Shown piece by piece: positions 6,691-13,471 of a DNA stretch of 14,009 nt (positions within the stretch are counted from its first letter, which is position 1; each line of letters opens with the position of its first letter). Made by a program: the position numbers and the translations under genes. The stretch is taken from contig CALFSK010000057.1 in NCBI GenBank assembly GCA_937916845.1, forward strand, positions 1 to 14,009. The letters run 5' to 3'. This DNA is from an uncultured Lactobacillus sp. Lineage in GTDB: Bacteria > Bacillota > Bacilli > Lactobacillales > Lactobacillaceae. The notes beneath the pieces are model-generated. The model saw nothing but the letters and a program-made list of their open reading frames with translations, ran no database searches and was not told the origin of the DNA.

Positions 6691-7371
6691 TTAGTCTTTC
6701 ACCCTATCTTCTTTCAACAAGTCGGCATCATAATTCACTTCAATATTTTGAGGATAAAGTTTCCCGTGAGTATCTGTATAGACGACTGTTAGGCACGTTT
6801 CATCAGGAAAATACTTTTGAAAGTCCTTTTCCTTCAAGCTCAACCATTCTTCGCCAGTTCCTTTAGCTTCAATACGATGAAAAGATGGATCAGGTTGAGG
6901 ACACCCATATTGAACCCTAGTATCAACGGACTTGCTAATTATTTCATTGCAATCCTCTATTTTCGTTGTGTCACGACTATTGTAAAAATCAGTCGCACAT
7001 ACTCCAGAAAAAGCAACCGAACCCGCAACGTTCCCATCATTACCCATTAGTAATTTGAACACAGGGGAAACCTGTTTGATTTTAACTCTTTTCCCAGAAG
7101 GTTCTGATTCGTGAGCAATTATACGAATATATGGATTAAATTTAGCACTATGTGCTTCTAGAAATTGCTCTTTGCTCGATTGGATCTGATATACAACAAA
7201 AAACAATCCACCAATCGTACCAATAGAACCAACCCATTCGGCGATGCTTCCCCAATCAGTCTTCCCATTAATCACTTGCATAAAAAGAGACGTAACCAGT
7301 AAACTACCCATGGCTCCTGCGATTGCACTAGATATTATGGTCATAGCAATAGTTATTTTACTTTTATTCAT
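6691..7371 (-). CDS. Two-helix membrane protein with cytosolic domain, cassette copy A
   Basis: This 226-aa protein starts MNKSKITIAMTIISSAIAGA, has one N-terminal helix (about 6-30) and a second in WVGSIGTIGGLFFVVYQI (about 46-66), followed by a ~150-residue soluble part that includes FNPYIRIIA and GNDGNVAGSVAFSG. The segment [IL]AE(W/L)(V/L)S.IGT, which opens the second helix, is shared with the 212-aa gene at 12.8-13.4 kb. GGAGGC 5-6 nt before the ATG at 7369-7371 sets the start; codons further upstream overlap that site. It lies between the 100-aa gene and terminase remains, separated from the former by a hairpin. No function is known to me; the layout is that of prophage or island cargo proteins acting at the membrane. 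The frame is intact. Confidence 0.65.
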   Translation of the reverse strand: MNKSKITIAMTIISSAIAGAMGSLLVTSLFMQVINGKTDWGSIAEWVGSIGTIGGLFFVVYQIQSSKEQFLEAHSAKFNPYIRIIAHESEPSGKRVKIKQVSPVFKLLMGNDGNVAGSVAFSGVCATDFYNSRDTTKIEDCNEIISKSVDTRVQYGCPQPDPSFHRIEAKGTGEEWLSLKEKDFQKYFPDETCLTVVYTDTHGKLYPQNIEVNYDADLLKEDRVKD

Positions 7372-7387
7372 TTCCAGCCTCCAAACT

Positions 7388-7431
7388 ATATAACTATACA
7401 AAAGCTCTCGCTACTATGCGAGAGCTAATTT
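7388..7431 (-). repeat. 44-nt leader repeat, copy A
   Basis: Aligned without gaps to 13428-13471, about three quarters of positions agree, including the shared block ATATAACTATACAAA and the block GAGCTAATTT at the other end. Both copies lie just upstream of the ribosome-binding site of a two-helix membrane protein gene, at nearly the same distance. In this copy the middle forms a perfect hairpin. Confidence 0.75.
7399..7426 (-). terminator. Hairpin terminator between the 100-aa gene and membrane gene A
   Basis: A perfect 9-bp stem AGCTCTCGC/GCGAGAGCT with a 6-nt loop occupies 7403-7426 and is followed on the minus strand by TTTTG. It would end transcripts of the 100-aa gene or attenuate read-through into the downstream membrane protein gene; the short T tract makes either possible. 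Confidence 0.65.
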
Positions 7432-7512
7432 GAAGTGTTGAGCATACAGTCTTACTTTACATCAGGCCACCGTAAATAGGCTTCTATATTTTGCAGACTT
7501 CCATTTTAATTT

Positions 7513-7815
7513 CTAAACCGTCCAATGTGTTCCCATCTTCCAAAAAGTTGGGGCAGTATTGTCTTTAATATCTTGTCTAACTTTCGCATTGATTCCATAC
7601 TTGTCATCTTCCGATAGACTATCTAATAATCTATTAATGTCTGAAGAATTGATTTTTTTGTCTCCAATACTATTGTACCTTTTCAAAAAATCATCTTCCA
7701 AAGCTTTCAAAAGGCCATTAATCTCAAAATCGGAGTATTTTGCTTCATCCGTCATTGCGACCTGAAATTTATATACATAATCACAAATTTCATGATAATA
7801 TTTATCTTTATTCAT
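7513..7815 (-). CDS. 100-aa unknown soluble protein, prophage accessory gene
   Basis: The protein starts MNKDKYYHEICDYVYKFQVA and is rich in Asp, Lys and Tyr, with predicted helices and no membrane segment (KALEDDFLKRYNSIGDKKIN, SDINRLLDSL). I recognise no family. The frame is open to 7824, but that ATG touches the AAAGGAGA site; the ATG at 7813-7815 has 9-nt spacing and is preferred. A hairpin terminator follows downstream, and the upstream neighbour is a small phage gene. It could pair with the adjacent membrane gene as an accessory unit, but nothing in its sequence shows this. The frame is intact. Confidence 0.55.
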   Translation of the reverse strand: MNKDKYYHEICDYVYKFQVAMTDEAKYSDFEINGLLKALEDDFLKRYNSIGDKKINSSDINRLLDSLSEDDKYGINAKVRQDIKDNTAPTFWKMGTHWTV

Positions 7816-7939
7816 TACGTACATCTCCTTTTACAACAAGCATAACAAACCCTTGGTATTACTGCTATAATTAGCCCTAAGGAGATAAATTAGTTTAAAG
7901 TTCTAATCGTTTGAATTGATCAAACACCTTGTTCCTCAT

Positions 7940-8077
7940 TTAATTATTTTTGCGTTGGACTTTCTGTTGTTCCTTCGCTGTCTTAACCATTTCACAATCA
8001 ACATGTTTTTTAAATTCACGGAATGACCGATTATAGTCTTGTGCAACACGCTTATAATCTTCAAAGATACTATTCAT
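7940..8077 (-). CDS. 45-aa phage protein upstream of terminase
   Basis: A short, highly charged helical protein: MNSIFEDYKRVAQDYNRSFR, EFKKHVDCEMVKTAKEQQKV, QRKNN. A run of G (GGGGGG, 8084-8089) lies 6-7 nt before the ATG at 8075-8077, an unusually G-rich but serviceable ribosome-binding site. Small helical proteins like this are common between the late regulator and terminase genes of lactobacillus phages; no function is known to me. It follows a terminator, so it should have its own promoter or read-through. Confidence 0.55.
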   Translation of the reverse strand: MNSIFEDYKRVAQDYNRSFREFKKHVDCEMVKTAKEQQKVQRKNN

Positions 8078-8102
8078 CCAATTATCCCCCCTTATTTGAC
8101 TA

Positions 8103-8138
8103 CAAAATAAAGGACATCCTCATATGAAAGTGTCCTTG
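8103..8138 (-). terminator. Hairpin terminator upstream of the 45-aa phage gene
   Basis: A 7-bp stem AAGGACA/TGTCCTT (8110-8116 and 8131-8137) with a 14-nt loop is followed on the minus strand by TTTATTTTG. It would end the transcript that contains the tRNA-like gene. Confidence 0.6.
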
Positions 8139-8378
8139 TACTAGTCGGCTTACCGTCTCCGATTACCAACGATCTCATTCTATGGATTGAACCGATCTTC
8201 TCCGGACTGATCCAATGTTTTTCCTTAAACTACCAATTCCCGCGCCTCTCTTTTAGCTTCGGACGACTTTATCATCTCTACCAAGGGCCGGATGATTTTA
8301 GGTTTCGGTTACTCACTGGCTCGGCCTCGTGCACAAGAACCATACTGCCGCTTTCTCCTTGCATGTACCTTGGACTAA
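8139..8378. other. Non-coding, structured interval between tRNA and phage late genes
   Basis: No gene is supported. The stretch is richer in G+C than its surroundings and holds several short imperfect repeats, for example GGTAATCGG and CGGTAAGCCG within 20 nt. In cos-type phages the cohesive-end site lies here, just upstream of the small terminase, so a relic packaging site is possible; no cos core can be identified from sequence alone. Confidence 0.25.
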
Positions 8379-8451
8379 CGTAACCTGCTGGACTCGAACC
8401 AGCTACTACTTGATTAACGATCAAGTGCTCTACCAACTGAGCTAAGTTCAC
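8379..8451 (-). tRNA. tRNA-Asn(GTT)-like gene of the prophage, with C33
   Basis: All cloverleaf parts can be read on the minus strand. The acceptor is GTGAACT/AGGTTAC with one A-G mismatch and one G-T pair, then TA, D-arm GCTC...GAGC with loop AGTTGGTA, anticodon stem CTTGA/TCAAG around loop TCGTTAA, a 5-nt variable loop, and T-arm GCTGG-TTCGAGT-CCAGC. Discriminator base G73 fits Asn; CCA is not encoded. The anticodon GTT reads Asn codons AAC/AAT. Position 33, almost universally U, is C here. U32 and A38 can also pair, extending the stem and shrinking the loop to five bases. A phage-borne tRNA could top up Asn decoding in late expression; the C33 and acceptor mismatch point to decay or reduced function. 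Confidence 0.8.
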
Positions 8452-8709
8452 ATAAAAGAAGGCTCGTACCCACTCATTTACGCTATCAACATACAAATAT
8501 CGAATAATGTAATACCGGCGTCTGGCCGCATCATCCCGCTTGTTAGCGTAGCTTCGGTAGGCTGCAAGCATAAGGTCAGTGTATTCCACCATTTTATTAG
8601 TACGAGCCTTGCAGCTCGCAACACTACTCAATTTCAGGTCATCCTGATTGCATACAGCTTTAAGATAACGGATATTGGGTATTGATAGTCTTCCATTAAC
8701 AAACGGCAT
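8452..8709 (-). pseudogene. Possible late transcription regulator fragment (ArpU/RinA type), truncated at the tRNA
   Basis: From an ATG at 8709 the frame encodes MPFVNGRLSIPNIRYLKAVC, later MLAAYRSYANKRDDAARRRY then YIIRYLYVDSVNEWVRAF, and continues open straight through the tRNA gene to 8278. The tRNA-derived part (AQLVEHLIVNQVVAGSSPAG) is a well-known artefact of translating tRNA-Asn, so a genuine product should have ended before it. The xxIIRYLYVDSVxEW pattern and the location ahead of the terminase suggest the region before the second DNA-binding helix of ArpU/RinA-type activators of phage late genes, whose C-terminus would be lost. No ribosome-binding site is evident. The assignment is weak. 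Confidence 0.3.
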
Positions 8710-8807
8710 TCTAGAGATAACTATTTTTCGTCATCTTTTCTGACATTCATTTAACCTTATATCACCTATTCCTCGCCAAAGCACCGTTTTAATAAGCTTT
8801 TTATTCC

Positions 8808-8836
8808 GTTTAATTAGTTGATAGATGCGATATAAT
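8808..8836 (+). promoter_or_regulatory. Candidate promoter of the surface protein and lipoprotein genes
   Basis: A consensus TATAAT lies at 8831-8836 with a weak -35 (GTTTAA, 8808-8813) at 17-nt spacing. It leaves an untranslated leader of about 85 nt. It is the best match on the plus strand in the intergenic region between the diverging prophage and surface-protein genes. Confidence 0.45.
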
Positions 8837-8926
8837 CTAATTAACAAGGGGATATTTAGCTTATAGATTGCTGACCAATTCTGACGTCATTAAAAGCTGT
8901 ATGGGGAAATAATCTTTGGAGGAATT

Positions 8927-10069
8927 ATGATGAAAAGAATTACATTGCTTAGCGTCGCAGCACTGTCTGCACTGACAATTGGAACCTTTGCACCACTCAC
9001 AGTACGAGCAGCAACTTATTTTTCTGAAACAACTAAGGTATCTCAACCTAAGGAAGACGATACCTGGTTCCGGGATGTCGGTGACGGCACTGATACCCTC
9101 AGTTATGAAAATGGTGAATGGGTGCTTGAAATGAGCGACTCTGCCCGTCGTAAAGCAGCATATCATCAATATGTAACCAACGTCTATGAACCTAACGCTC
9201 AAGCAATATCTGAGGCAACAGCACTACAAAATTCTTATATTGATAACGCCATTAAAGATCCTAATCGTTACCAATCGCTCCCCGCTTCTGAAACAATGTC
9301 TGTCTATGTCATGAGAGTAACGGATGGGGAACGTTTTCAAGGAACCGTTAAAATTCCAAAAGTGACTGTACCTGATTCAGTCGCAACCAAGATGGCAAGT
9401 ACTTTCGTTAGTGCCGATGTTCCTGTAATGCTTCCAGTGATCAATACTGGTGATCAAAGCAGCACTGAAAGCTCTTCTAGTTCAAATTCTTCGAGTACCA
9501 GTTCATCAGCGTCGAATTCGTCTAGTTCAGTTATTTCAAGTTCAGTAACTAATAGTAGCTCATCAAGTACTAGTTCATCAGAATCTAGTATGTCTGGTTC
9601 ATCAAGTTCATCGGTCAGTGATTCGTCAAACTCTGGCAAAGCAGGTTTCAATGAATCAAACACTAGCCTAAGTTCAAGCACTAAGGATTCATCTTCAGCC
9701 GATAATCCTAAAACTGACACAAGCAATGAAAGTTCAACTGCTACTACGAGTGCAAACAATACTGTAACGAAAGATGTACCTAGCAAGACCACTAGTACCA
9801 CTGCTACAAACCAACCTTTAACGACTACTACTGGATCTGATGATGATCAGTTAAAAGCTTCAAGTAGCTCAGATAAGGCTTCCGTGGTCGCCACTCCAAA
9901 GAACAACAATAATAACTCACAAAAACAATTGTCGACAATTGCAAAGAAAATTAGTAAAAAGTTGCCCCAAACTAATGAAGCCAAGAATAATTTGGCCACG
10001 TTTGGTATTCTTTCTTTGATTACTGGCCTAATTGGCGCATTATCATTTTCACGTTTTAAGAACTACTAA
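8927..10069 (+). CDS. Serine-rich LPQTNE cell-wall-anchored surface protein
   Basis: This 380-aa exported protein has a signal peptide (MKRITLLSVAALSALTIGTF, cleaved after VRAA near 29), and a folded N-terminal part of about 140 residues without a family I recognise (DDTWFRDVGDGTDTLSYENG, MSVYVMRVTDGERFQGT). A serine-dominated stalk follows (about 176-260), then a Thr/Ser/Asn-rich stretch, LPQTNE (346-351), a hydrophobic helix (356-374) and the tail RFKNY. Sortase A would cleave after the Thr and join it to peptidoglycan. LPQTxE is the form used by L. plantarum. The serine stalk is a likely site of O-glycosylation. GGAGG (8918-8922) precedes tandem ATGs at 8927 and 8930. It is intact, and the lipoprotein gene follows 57 nt downstream. 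An adhesion role is inference. Confidence 0.88.
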   Translation: MMKRITLLSVAALSALTIGTFAPLTVRAATYFSETTKVSQPKEDDTWFRDVGDGTDTLSYENGEWVLEMSDSARRKAAYHQYVTNVYEPNAQAISEATALQNSYIDNAIKDPNRYQSLPASETMSVYVMRVTDGERFQGTVKIPKVTVPDSVATKMASTFVSADVPVMLPVINTGDQSSTESSSSSNSSSTSSSASNSSSSVISSSVTNSSSSSTSSSESSMSGSSSSSVSDSSNSGKAGFNESNTSLSSSTKDSSSADNPKTDTSNESSTATTSANNTVTKDVPSKTTSTTATNQPLTTTTGSDDDQLKASSSSDKASVVATPKNNNNNSQKQLSTIAKKISKKLPQTNEAKNNLATFGILSLITGLIGALSFSRFKNY

Positions 10070-10126
10070 AAAAGACTGTAGCAAAACATTCTACAAGAAG
10101 TAAATTAATTTGGAGGAACTGTGTAA

Positions 10127-10729
10127 ATGAAAAAGGGATTGACCATCGGGGCTGTACTGCTAGTCTCACTGACACTTACTGCTTGCGGGAGTGGTAATAA
10201 CCAATCTAGTCAGGCTAGTTCAAAATCAAGTAGCTTAGCCGTTGCCAAAAAGAAAAAAGCTTCCGCTCGATCTGAAAGCAAGGCAAAAGCAAAATCTGAG
10301 AGTAAAGCTAAAGCAAAGTCGGAAAGCTTAGCGAAGGGTAAATCAAAAAGCGAATCACTCGCTAGCTCATCTAGTGTCGCCAAAGCTATTTCTGAAAGTA
10401 AAGCAAGTTCACAAAGTATCGCAATCGCCAGCTTCTCTAACTCACGCTCAGCGTCTACTAAATCAAGCAGCTACTCTGTAGATTCGGCTGCGGTGACAAG
10501 CTCACAGAAAGCCGCTGAAAACGGATCACCAACTAAAACATCTGGTATCTCAATGGATGAAAAAACTCTATCCAGTTTCGTTAACAAGTATGGTGAATCC
10601 CCTGCTGCGTACAAAATGGAGCACAACAGTATGACACAACTACAAGCATTACAGAGTACACCGGACTACATGAAGACTTTTGGTGAGAAACAAACTCAGT
10701 CACGACTTGAACGTGGCTTAAAACCTTAA
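10127..10729 (+). CDS. Secreted lipoprotein with Ser/Lys/Ala-rich repeats
   Basis: This 200-aa protein has a lipoprotein signal peptide ending LTLTAC, with the lipid-carrying Cys at 20. Next is a low-complexity region (about 25-115) of repeated SESKAKAK-like units, positively charged and probably helical or extended. The C-terminal ~60 residues (SMDEKTLSSFVNKYGESPAA, YKMEHNSMTQLQALQSTPDY) form a compact domain whose pattern SPAAYKM...M...QAL.STP..MKT.GE.QT recurs, as I recall, in other lactobacillus exported proteins of unknown function. GGAGGAA lies 10 nt before the ATG. It probably shares the transcript of the wall-anchored protein upstream. It should sit on the outer face of the membrane, with the cationic stalk threading the wall. 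Confidence 0.8.
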   Translation: MKKGLTIGAVLLVSLTLTACGSGNNQSSQASSKSSSLAVAKKKKASARSESKAKAKSESKAKAKSESLAKGKSKSESLASSSSVAKAISESKASSQSIAIASFSNSRSASTKSSSYSVDSAAVTSSQKAAENGSPTKTSGISMDEKTLSSFVNKYGESPAAYKMEHNSMTQLQALQSTPDYMKTFGEKQTQSRLERGLKP

Positions 10730-11183
10730 CTACCCTTAAAATAATTCTAGTTACTGAACAGACATTGTTAAATTTCAAAAAGATTACTCTAGTACATCAT
10801 CATCGAGGAATATAATTATCGTCATATTTTGGTAAACATCCTAATTTCAAAAAATTCATCTCATTTTTATGCACGAGTTTACTGGGGCGCAATGTGGACA
10901 TAAAATTTACGACCATTATTCAAGCCCACTGGCCTTTACTAAGAAAGTGCAATTATTACTTTTCTTCAACATTATTGTTAAACATTGAATCTATTTCTAA
11001 GCAATCGAACAGTGTTACCCTGTCAGATAACATAGCTGTACCACTCGATTATAAAAAATAAAATCAGATACGGATATTATTGAACCCTCACTCTACTTTA
11101 CAACTAACTGCCGACGCAAATTTAACTTTCACCCAAAAACACATCCCCTTTCACCAGAAGAAGTTGACTATACTTCAACTGGA
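10730..11183. other. 450-nt AT-rich gap without supported genes
   Basis: No start with a ribosome-binding site and no recognisable remnant was found on either strand. The open frame from 11080 on the plus strand has no ribosome-binding site and runs through the terminator and the DUF2335 gene, so it is spurious. There is no strong terminator directly behind the lipoprotein gene; the bidirectional hairpin at 11184-11237 may serve. Confidence 0.5.
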
Positions 11184-11237
11184 TAAAAAAGGATCCTGCA
11201 CTGGCCAATTGAGGCTGAAGTGCAAGATCCTTTTTAT
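11184..11237. terminator. Bidirectional rho-independent terminator
   Basis: The long stem AAAAAGGATCCTGCACT/AGTGCAAGATCCTTTTT has 17 positions with a single C-A mismatch around a 17-nt loop. T runs flank it on both strands, so it can end the minus-strand DUF2335 operon and any plus-strand transcript from the lipoprotein gene. Confidence 0.9.
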
Positions 11238-11701
11238 TCAGAATCAGAATCTTGATTATCATTTACATTATCAGAATCGTTACTTCCAACAAAAAGACCA
11301 ACCAGCATTACCAACGACACACCAGAAAATATGGTCCCCGTCACAGTATGTTCCAACCAGATTAGTAGAGCCCCAATGCTCATTCCGACCAATCCAATTG
11401 TGAACCCCATAATATCCCGTCTTTTATGGTCACGTCGTGAGTACTCCATGGCGCGACTCTCTAAAGTCCTGCGATGAGCAGATTCCTCAACACCGTTTTC
11501 AATTATCAATTTGGCAGCACCAGGGTCTAACTCATCATATCTACTTAAAATATCTGGATGTGGAATCGGGCCTGAGGTCATTTCAAGCTTCGCAACTACT
11601 TGTTGCTGTTCCTTATGAGGAAGCTTCGTGATATGGTCAACGGCCTCATCAACGCTATCTTTATTATCTACTAGTGGTTTCGTATTGTTTGGATTTTTCA
11701 T
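11234..11701 (-). CDS. DUF2335 membrane protein
   Basis: This 155-aa protein has an N-terminal soluble part, the signature GPIPHPDILSRYDELDPGAA followed by KLIIENGVEESAHRRTLE (about 44-82), two adjacent membrane helices (about 97-116 and 120-140) and an acidic, low-complexity tail (SNDSDNVNDNQDSDSE). The signature and two-helix hairpin identify DUF2335, found in many prophages and genomic islands without an established function. The ATG at 11699-11701 lies inside the preceding gene (38-nt overlap) and has no clear ribosome-binding site, so expression probably depends on translational coupling. The stop is at the foot of the bidirectional terminator. Confidence 0.8.
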   Translation of the reverse strand: MKNPNNTKPLVDNKDSVDEAVDHITKLPHKEQQQVVAKLEMTSGPIPHPDILSRYDELDPGAAKLIIENGVEESAHRRTLESRAMEYSRRDHKRRDIMGFTIGLVGMSIGALLIWLEHTVTGTIFSGVSLVMLVGLFVGSNDSDNVNDNQDSDSE

Positions 11702-11936
11702 ACTTATTCAGTGACTTAAACAAGTCTGCCCCAATCTTCTTATAATCATTTTCTATCGATTTCTGATCGCTATTCTTACGAATAAAATAACGTCTAGAAG
11801 TGGGAATACGCATTTTGGATTGATCCATCTTACTTATAATTCTAGTAATCGGGACACTACTTTTCGTGATTAATTTTGCAGAATCAAAAATTGCTTTATT
11901 AAATCCATTAAAAAAGCTATCATATCCGTTACGCAA
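11664..11936 (-). CDS. 90-aa unknown basic protein preceding DUF2335
   Basis: The protein begins (M)RNGYDSFFNGFNKAIFDSAK and contains MDQSKMRIPTSRRYFIRKNS and DYKKIGADLFKSLNKYEKSK; it is strongly basic, with an amphipathic N-terminal segment and no clear membrane helix. No family is recognised. The start is a TTG at 11934-11936, supported by AAAGGAGTGAG about 9 nt upstream; no ATG gives comparable support. It is the first gene of a two-gene operon and overlaps the DUF2335 gene, which suggests the two products act together. Confidence 0.6.
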   Translation of the reverse strand: MRNGYDSFFNGFNKAIFDSAKLITKSSVPITRIISKMDQSKMRIPTSRRYFIRKNSDQKSIENDYKKIGADLFKSLNKYEKSKQYETTSR

Positions 11937-11994
11937 TTAACTCACTCCTTTATACATGCCTGCCTATTTGAATGTTCAATTATCACAGACCATT

Positions 11995-12046
11995 AACAAA
12001 ACTTTGTTCGATTGATACTTTACCATAAAAGCCCAATTTTAGCCAA
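11995..12046 (-). promoter_or_regulatory. Promoter and candidate operator of the DUF2335 operon
   Basis: On the minus strand TTGGCT (12041-12046), an 18-nt spacer and TAAAGT (12017-12022) with an extended TGG form a reasonable vegetative promoter about 80 nt before the TTG start. At the expected transcription start lies AACAAA-AC-TTTGTT (11995-12008), perfect 6-bp inverted arms, a plausible repressor site. On the coding strand it overlaps CGAACAAAGTTTTG, which resembles a degenerate LexA box; that is speculative. Confidence 0.45.
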
Positions 12047-12333
12047 TCAGAAAGCAGGATGACATCATATTTTACCAGCTCTATTTAAAAATTAATTTTC
12101 ACAATATTTATCCTATTCATAGTAGGTGATTTTACATTTTTCATTAAAAAGTCAAAGTGTCCATATTGCAACTGTCCACTTCATTTTTTACATCTTTATA
12201 GCTGATTTTCTAAATCATTACTCAGTTATTAGCTTATTGCCTGGTTAAATTTTCTTAACTACAGATAGCCCTCCGACTGCTAGTGGGTGAAAGGGAAAAG
12301 CCCAGTTTACGTTGAAATATAGACAGATACAGC
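12047..12333. other. AT-rich intergenic stretch without supported genes
   Basis: Both strands are dense in stops. I see no ribosome-binding site with a start, no strong hairpin and no recognisable RNA. It separates the DUF2335 promoter from the pseudogene downstream of membrane gene B. Confidence 0.4.
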
Positions 12334-12665
12334 TTATTCAATATCAATGCAGCCACTACGCTTTAACATTACAATACTGTCAGCAACCTTCTCATCTTCC
12401 ATAATCCAACAAGTGCCCATCCCACTGCGTATCTCATCATAAGAATCATTAATTTTAACGTTTGACACAATTTCATCTGGAGCCATAACAAAGAAAATTC
12501 GAGTTATGGAAGTGACTCAGATAATTTTCGTATCATATTGATGTTCGTACCGTCTTGGAACTCTAACCCTGGTACTAAGTACATGAAGAACGAGTAAATG
12601 TGTTTAAAATGCTTGCATGCGAAACTTAACGCCATGACGAAATCCTTATCCTTGAAAAAGATACA
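12334..12665 (-). pseudogene. Unidentified frameshifted gene remnant
   Basis: Two adjacent minus-strand frames read as one protein. From about 12665: FFKDKDFVMALSFACKHFKH, IYSFFMYLVPGLEFQDGTNI, NMIRKLSESLP, then TAA at 12504-12506. In the next frame, from about 12512: ITRIFFVMAPDEIVSNVKIN, DSYDEIRSGMGTCWIMEDEK, VADSIVMLKRSGCIDIE, stop at 12334. The residue composition is protein-like across the break and one indel near 12506 would join them. Upstream of 12665 the frame is closed by TAG, so the 5' part is also lost or shifted again. The second half alone has an ATG at 12484-12486 (50 aa), without a ribosome-binding site. I cannot name the family. Confidence 0.5.
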
Positions 12666-12771
12666 ATAGCACTACTTTTTCTTGTAGGTTGCTTATCTTT
12701 AATGAGTTTATCATGCCTATCCTAGTAACAAAAGACTCAGCAGATTTTCTAATCTTAGTACTCAAAAAACC

Positions 12772-13410
12772 TTAAACAACAATCATTTTAGAATGCTCAT
12801 CAAACTCACGCGTATATTGTTTTCCGTCTATATCTACAAATGTAATAACTGCCGTTAATGGTTGCTGAGGATTTCTCTTCAATTCCTGCCATACCGGTTC
12901 GTTATCCTTTAACGTTTCCCTTAATATTGTCCAATCAAATATAACAGTTCTCATGCTGCGTCCTGGCATAAAACACGTGGTATTCTTATCCATTGAAAAT
13001 TGGCTAAAATCAAAACAGGACTGGCTAGCCAACTTAAAGTCTAAACAACTCTCAGCCTTCACATTGTCCAATCGTGAATCATTTACTTCATATTCAATAA
13101 CTCTCAAAGTTGTACCTGTACTACTTAAATTACTGATATTAATCTTCGTTTTAATTGTCGGATTTAGTTGTTGCACAGGAACAAATTTCAATTTGGACTT
13201 TTTTTCTCGTGCTAACCACAACGACACTATGACAGCACTCAATGTACCGATTGCACTTAACAATTCAGCAAGCGTACTTAATTGAATTTTTAATCCATGT
13301 AAAATAAAATACAAAATTATCGCAATACATCCGCCTACTATTCCACAAATAATACTAATTACTAAACACATCAATATATTCTGCCAGTGGTTTTTAGTCC
13401 AATTAATCAT
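12772..13410 (-). CDS. Two-helix membrane protein with cytosolic domain, cassette copy B
   Basis: This 212-aa protein starts MINWTKNHWQNILMCLVISI, with a long N-terminal helix (about 11-36) and a second one in LLSAIGTLSAVIVSLWLA (about 48-66), then REKKSK and a beta-rich soluble domain (TKINISNLSSTGTTLRVIEY, LTAVITFVDIDGKQYTREFD). LAELLSAIGTLSAVIV matches the position and pattern of IAEWVGSIGTIGGLFFV in the 226-aa gene at 6.7-7.4 kb, while the soluble domains differ. GGAGGAG lies 5 nt before the ATG at 13408-13410. The shared 44-nt leader lies directly upstream. No function is known to me; it could be cargo of a second, lost prophage. The frame is intact. Confidence 0.65.
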   Translation of the reverse strand: MINWTKNHWQNILMCLVISIICGIVGGCIAIILYFILHGLKIQLSTLAELLSAIGTLSAVIVSLWLAREKKSKLKFVPVQQLNPTIKTKINISNLSSTGTTLRVIEYEVNDSRLDNVKAESCLDFKLASQSCFDFSQFSMDKNTTCFMPGRSMRTVIFDWTILRETLKDNEPVWQELKRNPQQPLTAVITFVDIDGKQYTREFDEHSKMIVV

Positions 13411-13427
13411 ACTTCTCCTCCAAGTTA

Positions 13428-13471
13428 ATATAACTATACAAAAATACTTGCCGTTAAGTGGGAGCTAATTT
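13428..13471 (-). repeat. 44-nt leader repeat, copy B
   Basis: This is the counterpart of 7388-7431, aligned without gaps. The outer blocks (ATATAACTATACAAA and GAGCTAATTT) are conserved, but the hairpin arms have diverged: ACTTG and GTGGG replace the perfect arms, so on the minus strand the stem is largely lost. The downstream ribosome-binding site and the distance to it are kept. Confidence 0.75.

Noticed and set aside
8278..8378. Coding sequence continuing through the tRNA to 8278
   Set aside because: The middle part is the standard artefact of translating a tRNA-Asn (AQLVEHLIVNQ), and the tail has no protein-like character.
9460..9650. Repeat array in the surface-protein gene, considered as CRISPR-like or tandem DNA repeats
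   Set aside because: The periodicity is serine codons (TCA, AGT, TCT) of variable order; there are no constant repeats with unique spacers.
9454..9801. Minus-strand 115-codon frame opposite the serine stalk
   Set aside because: It consists mostly of Leu, Glu, Asp and Val because serine codons were read in antisense; a composition artefact.
11080..11403. Plus-strand 107-codon frame
   Set aside because: It runs through the bidirectional terminator and antisense to DUF2335, with no ribosome-binding site.
10889..12169. Inverted 12-mer TGTCCAYATTGC flanking the DUF2335 operon as possible insertion-sequence ends
   Set aside because: One 12-mer pair with a mismatch is expected many times by chance in 14 kb; no transposase remnant or target duplication was seen.
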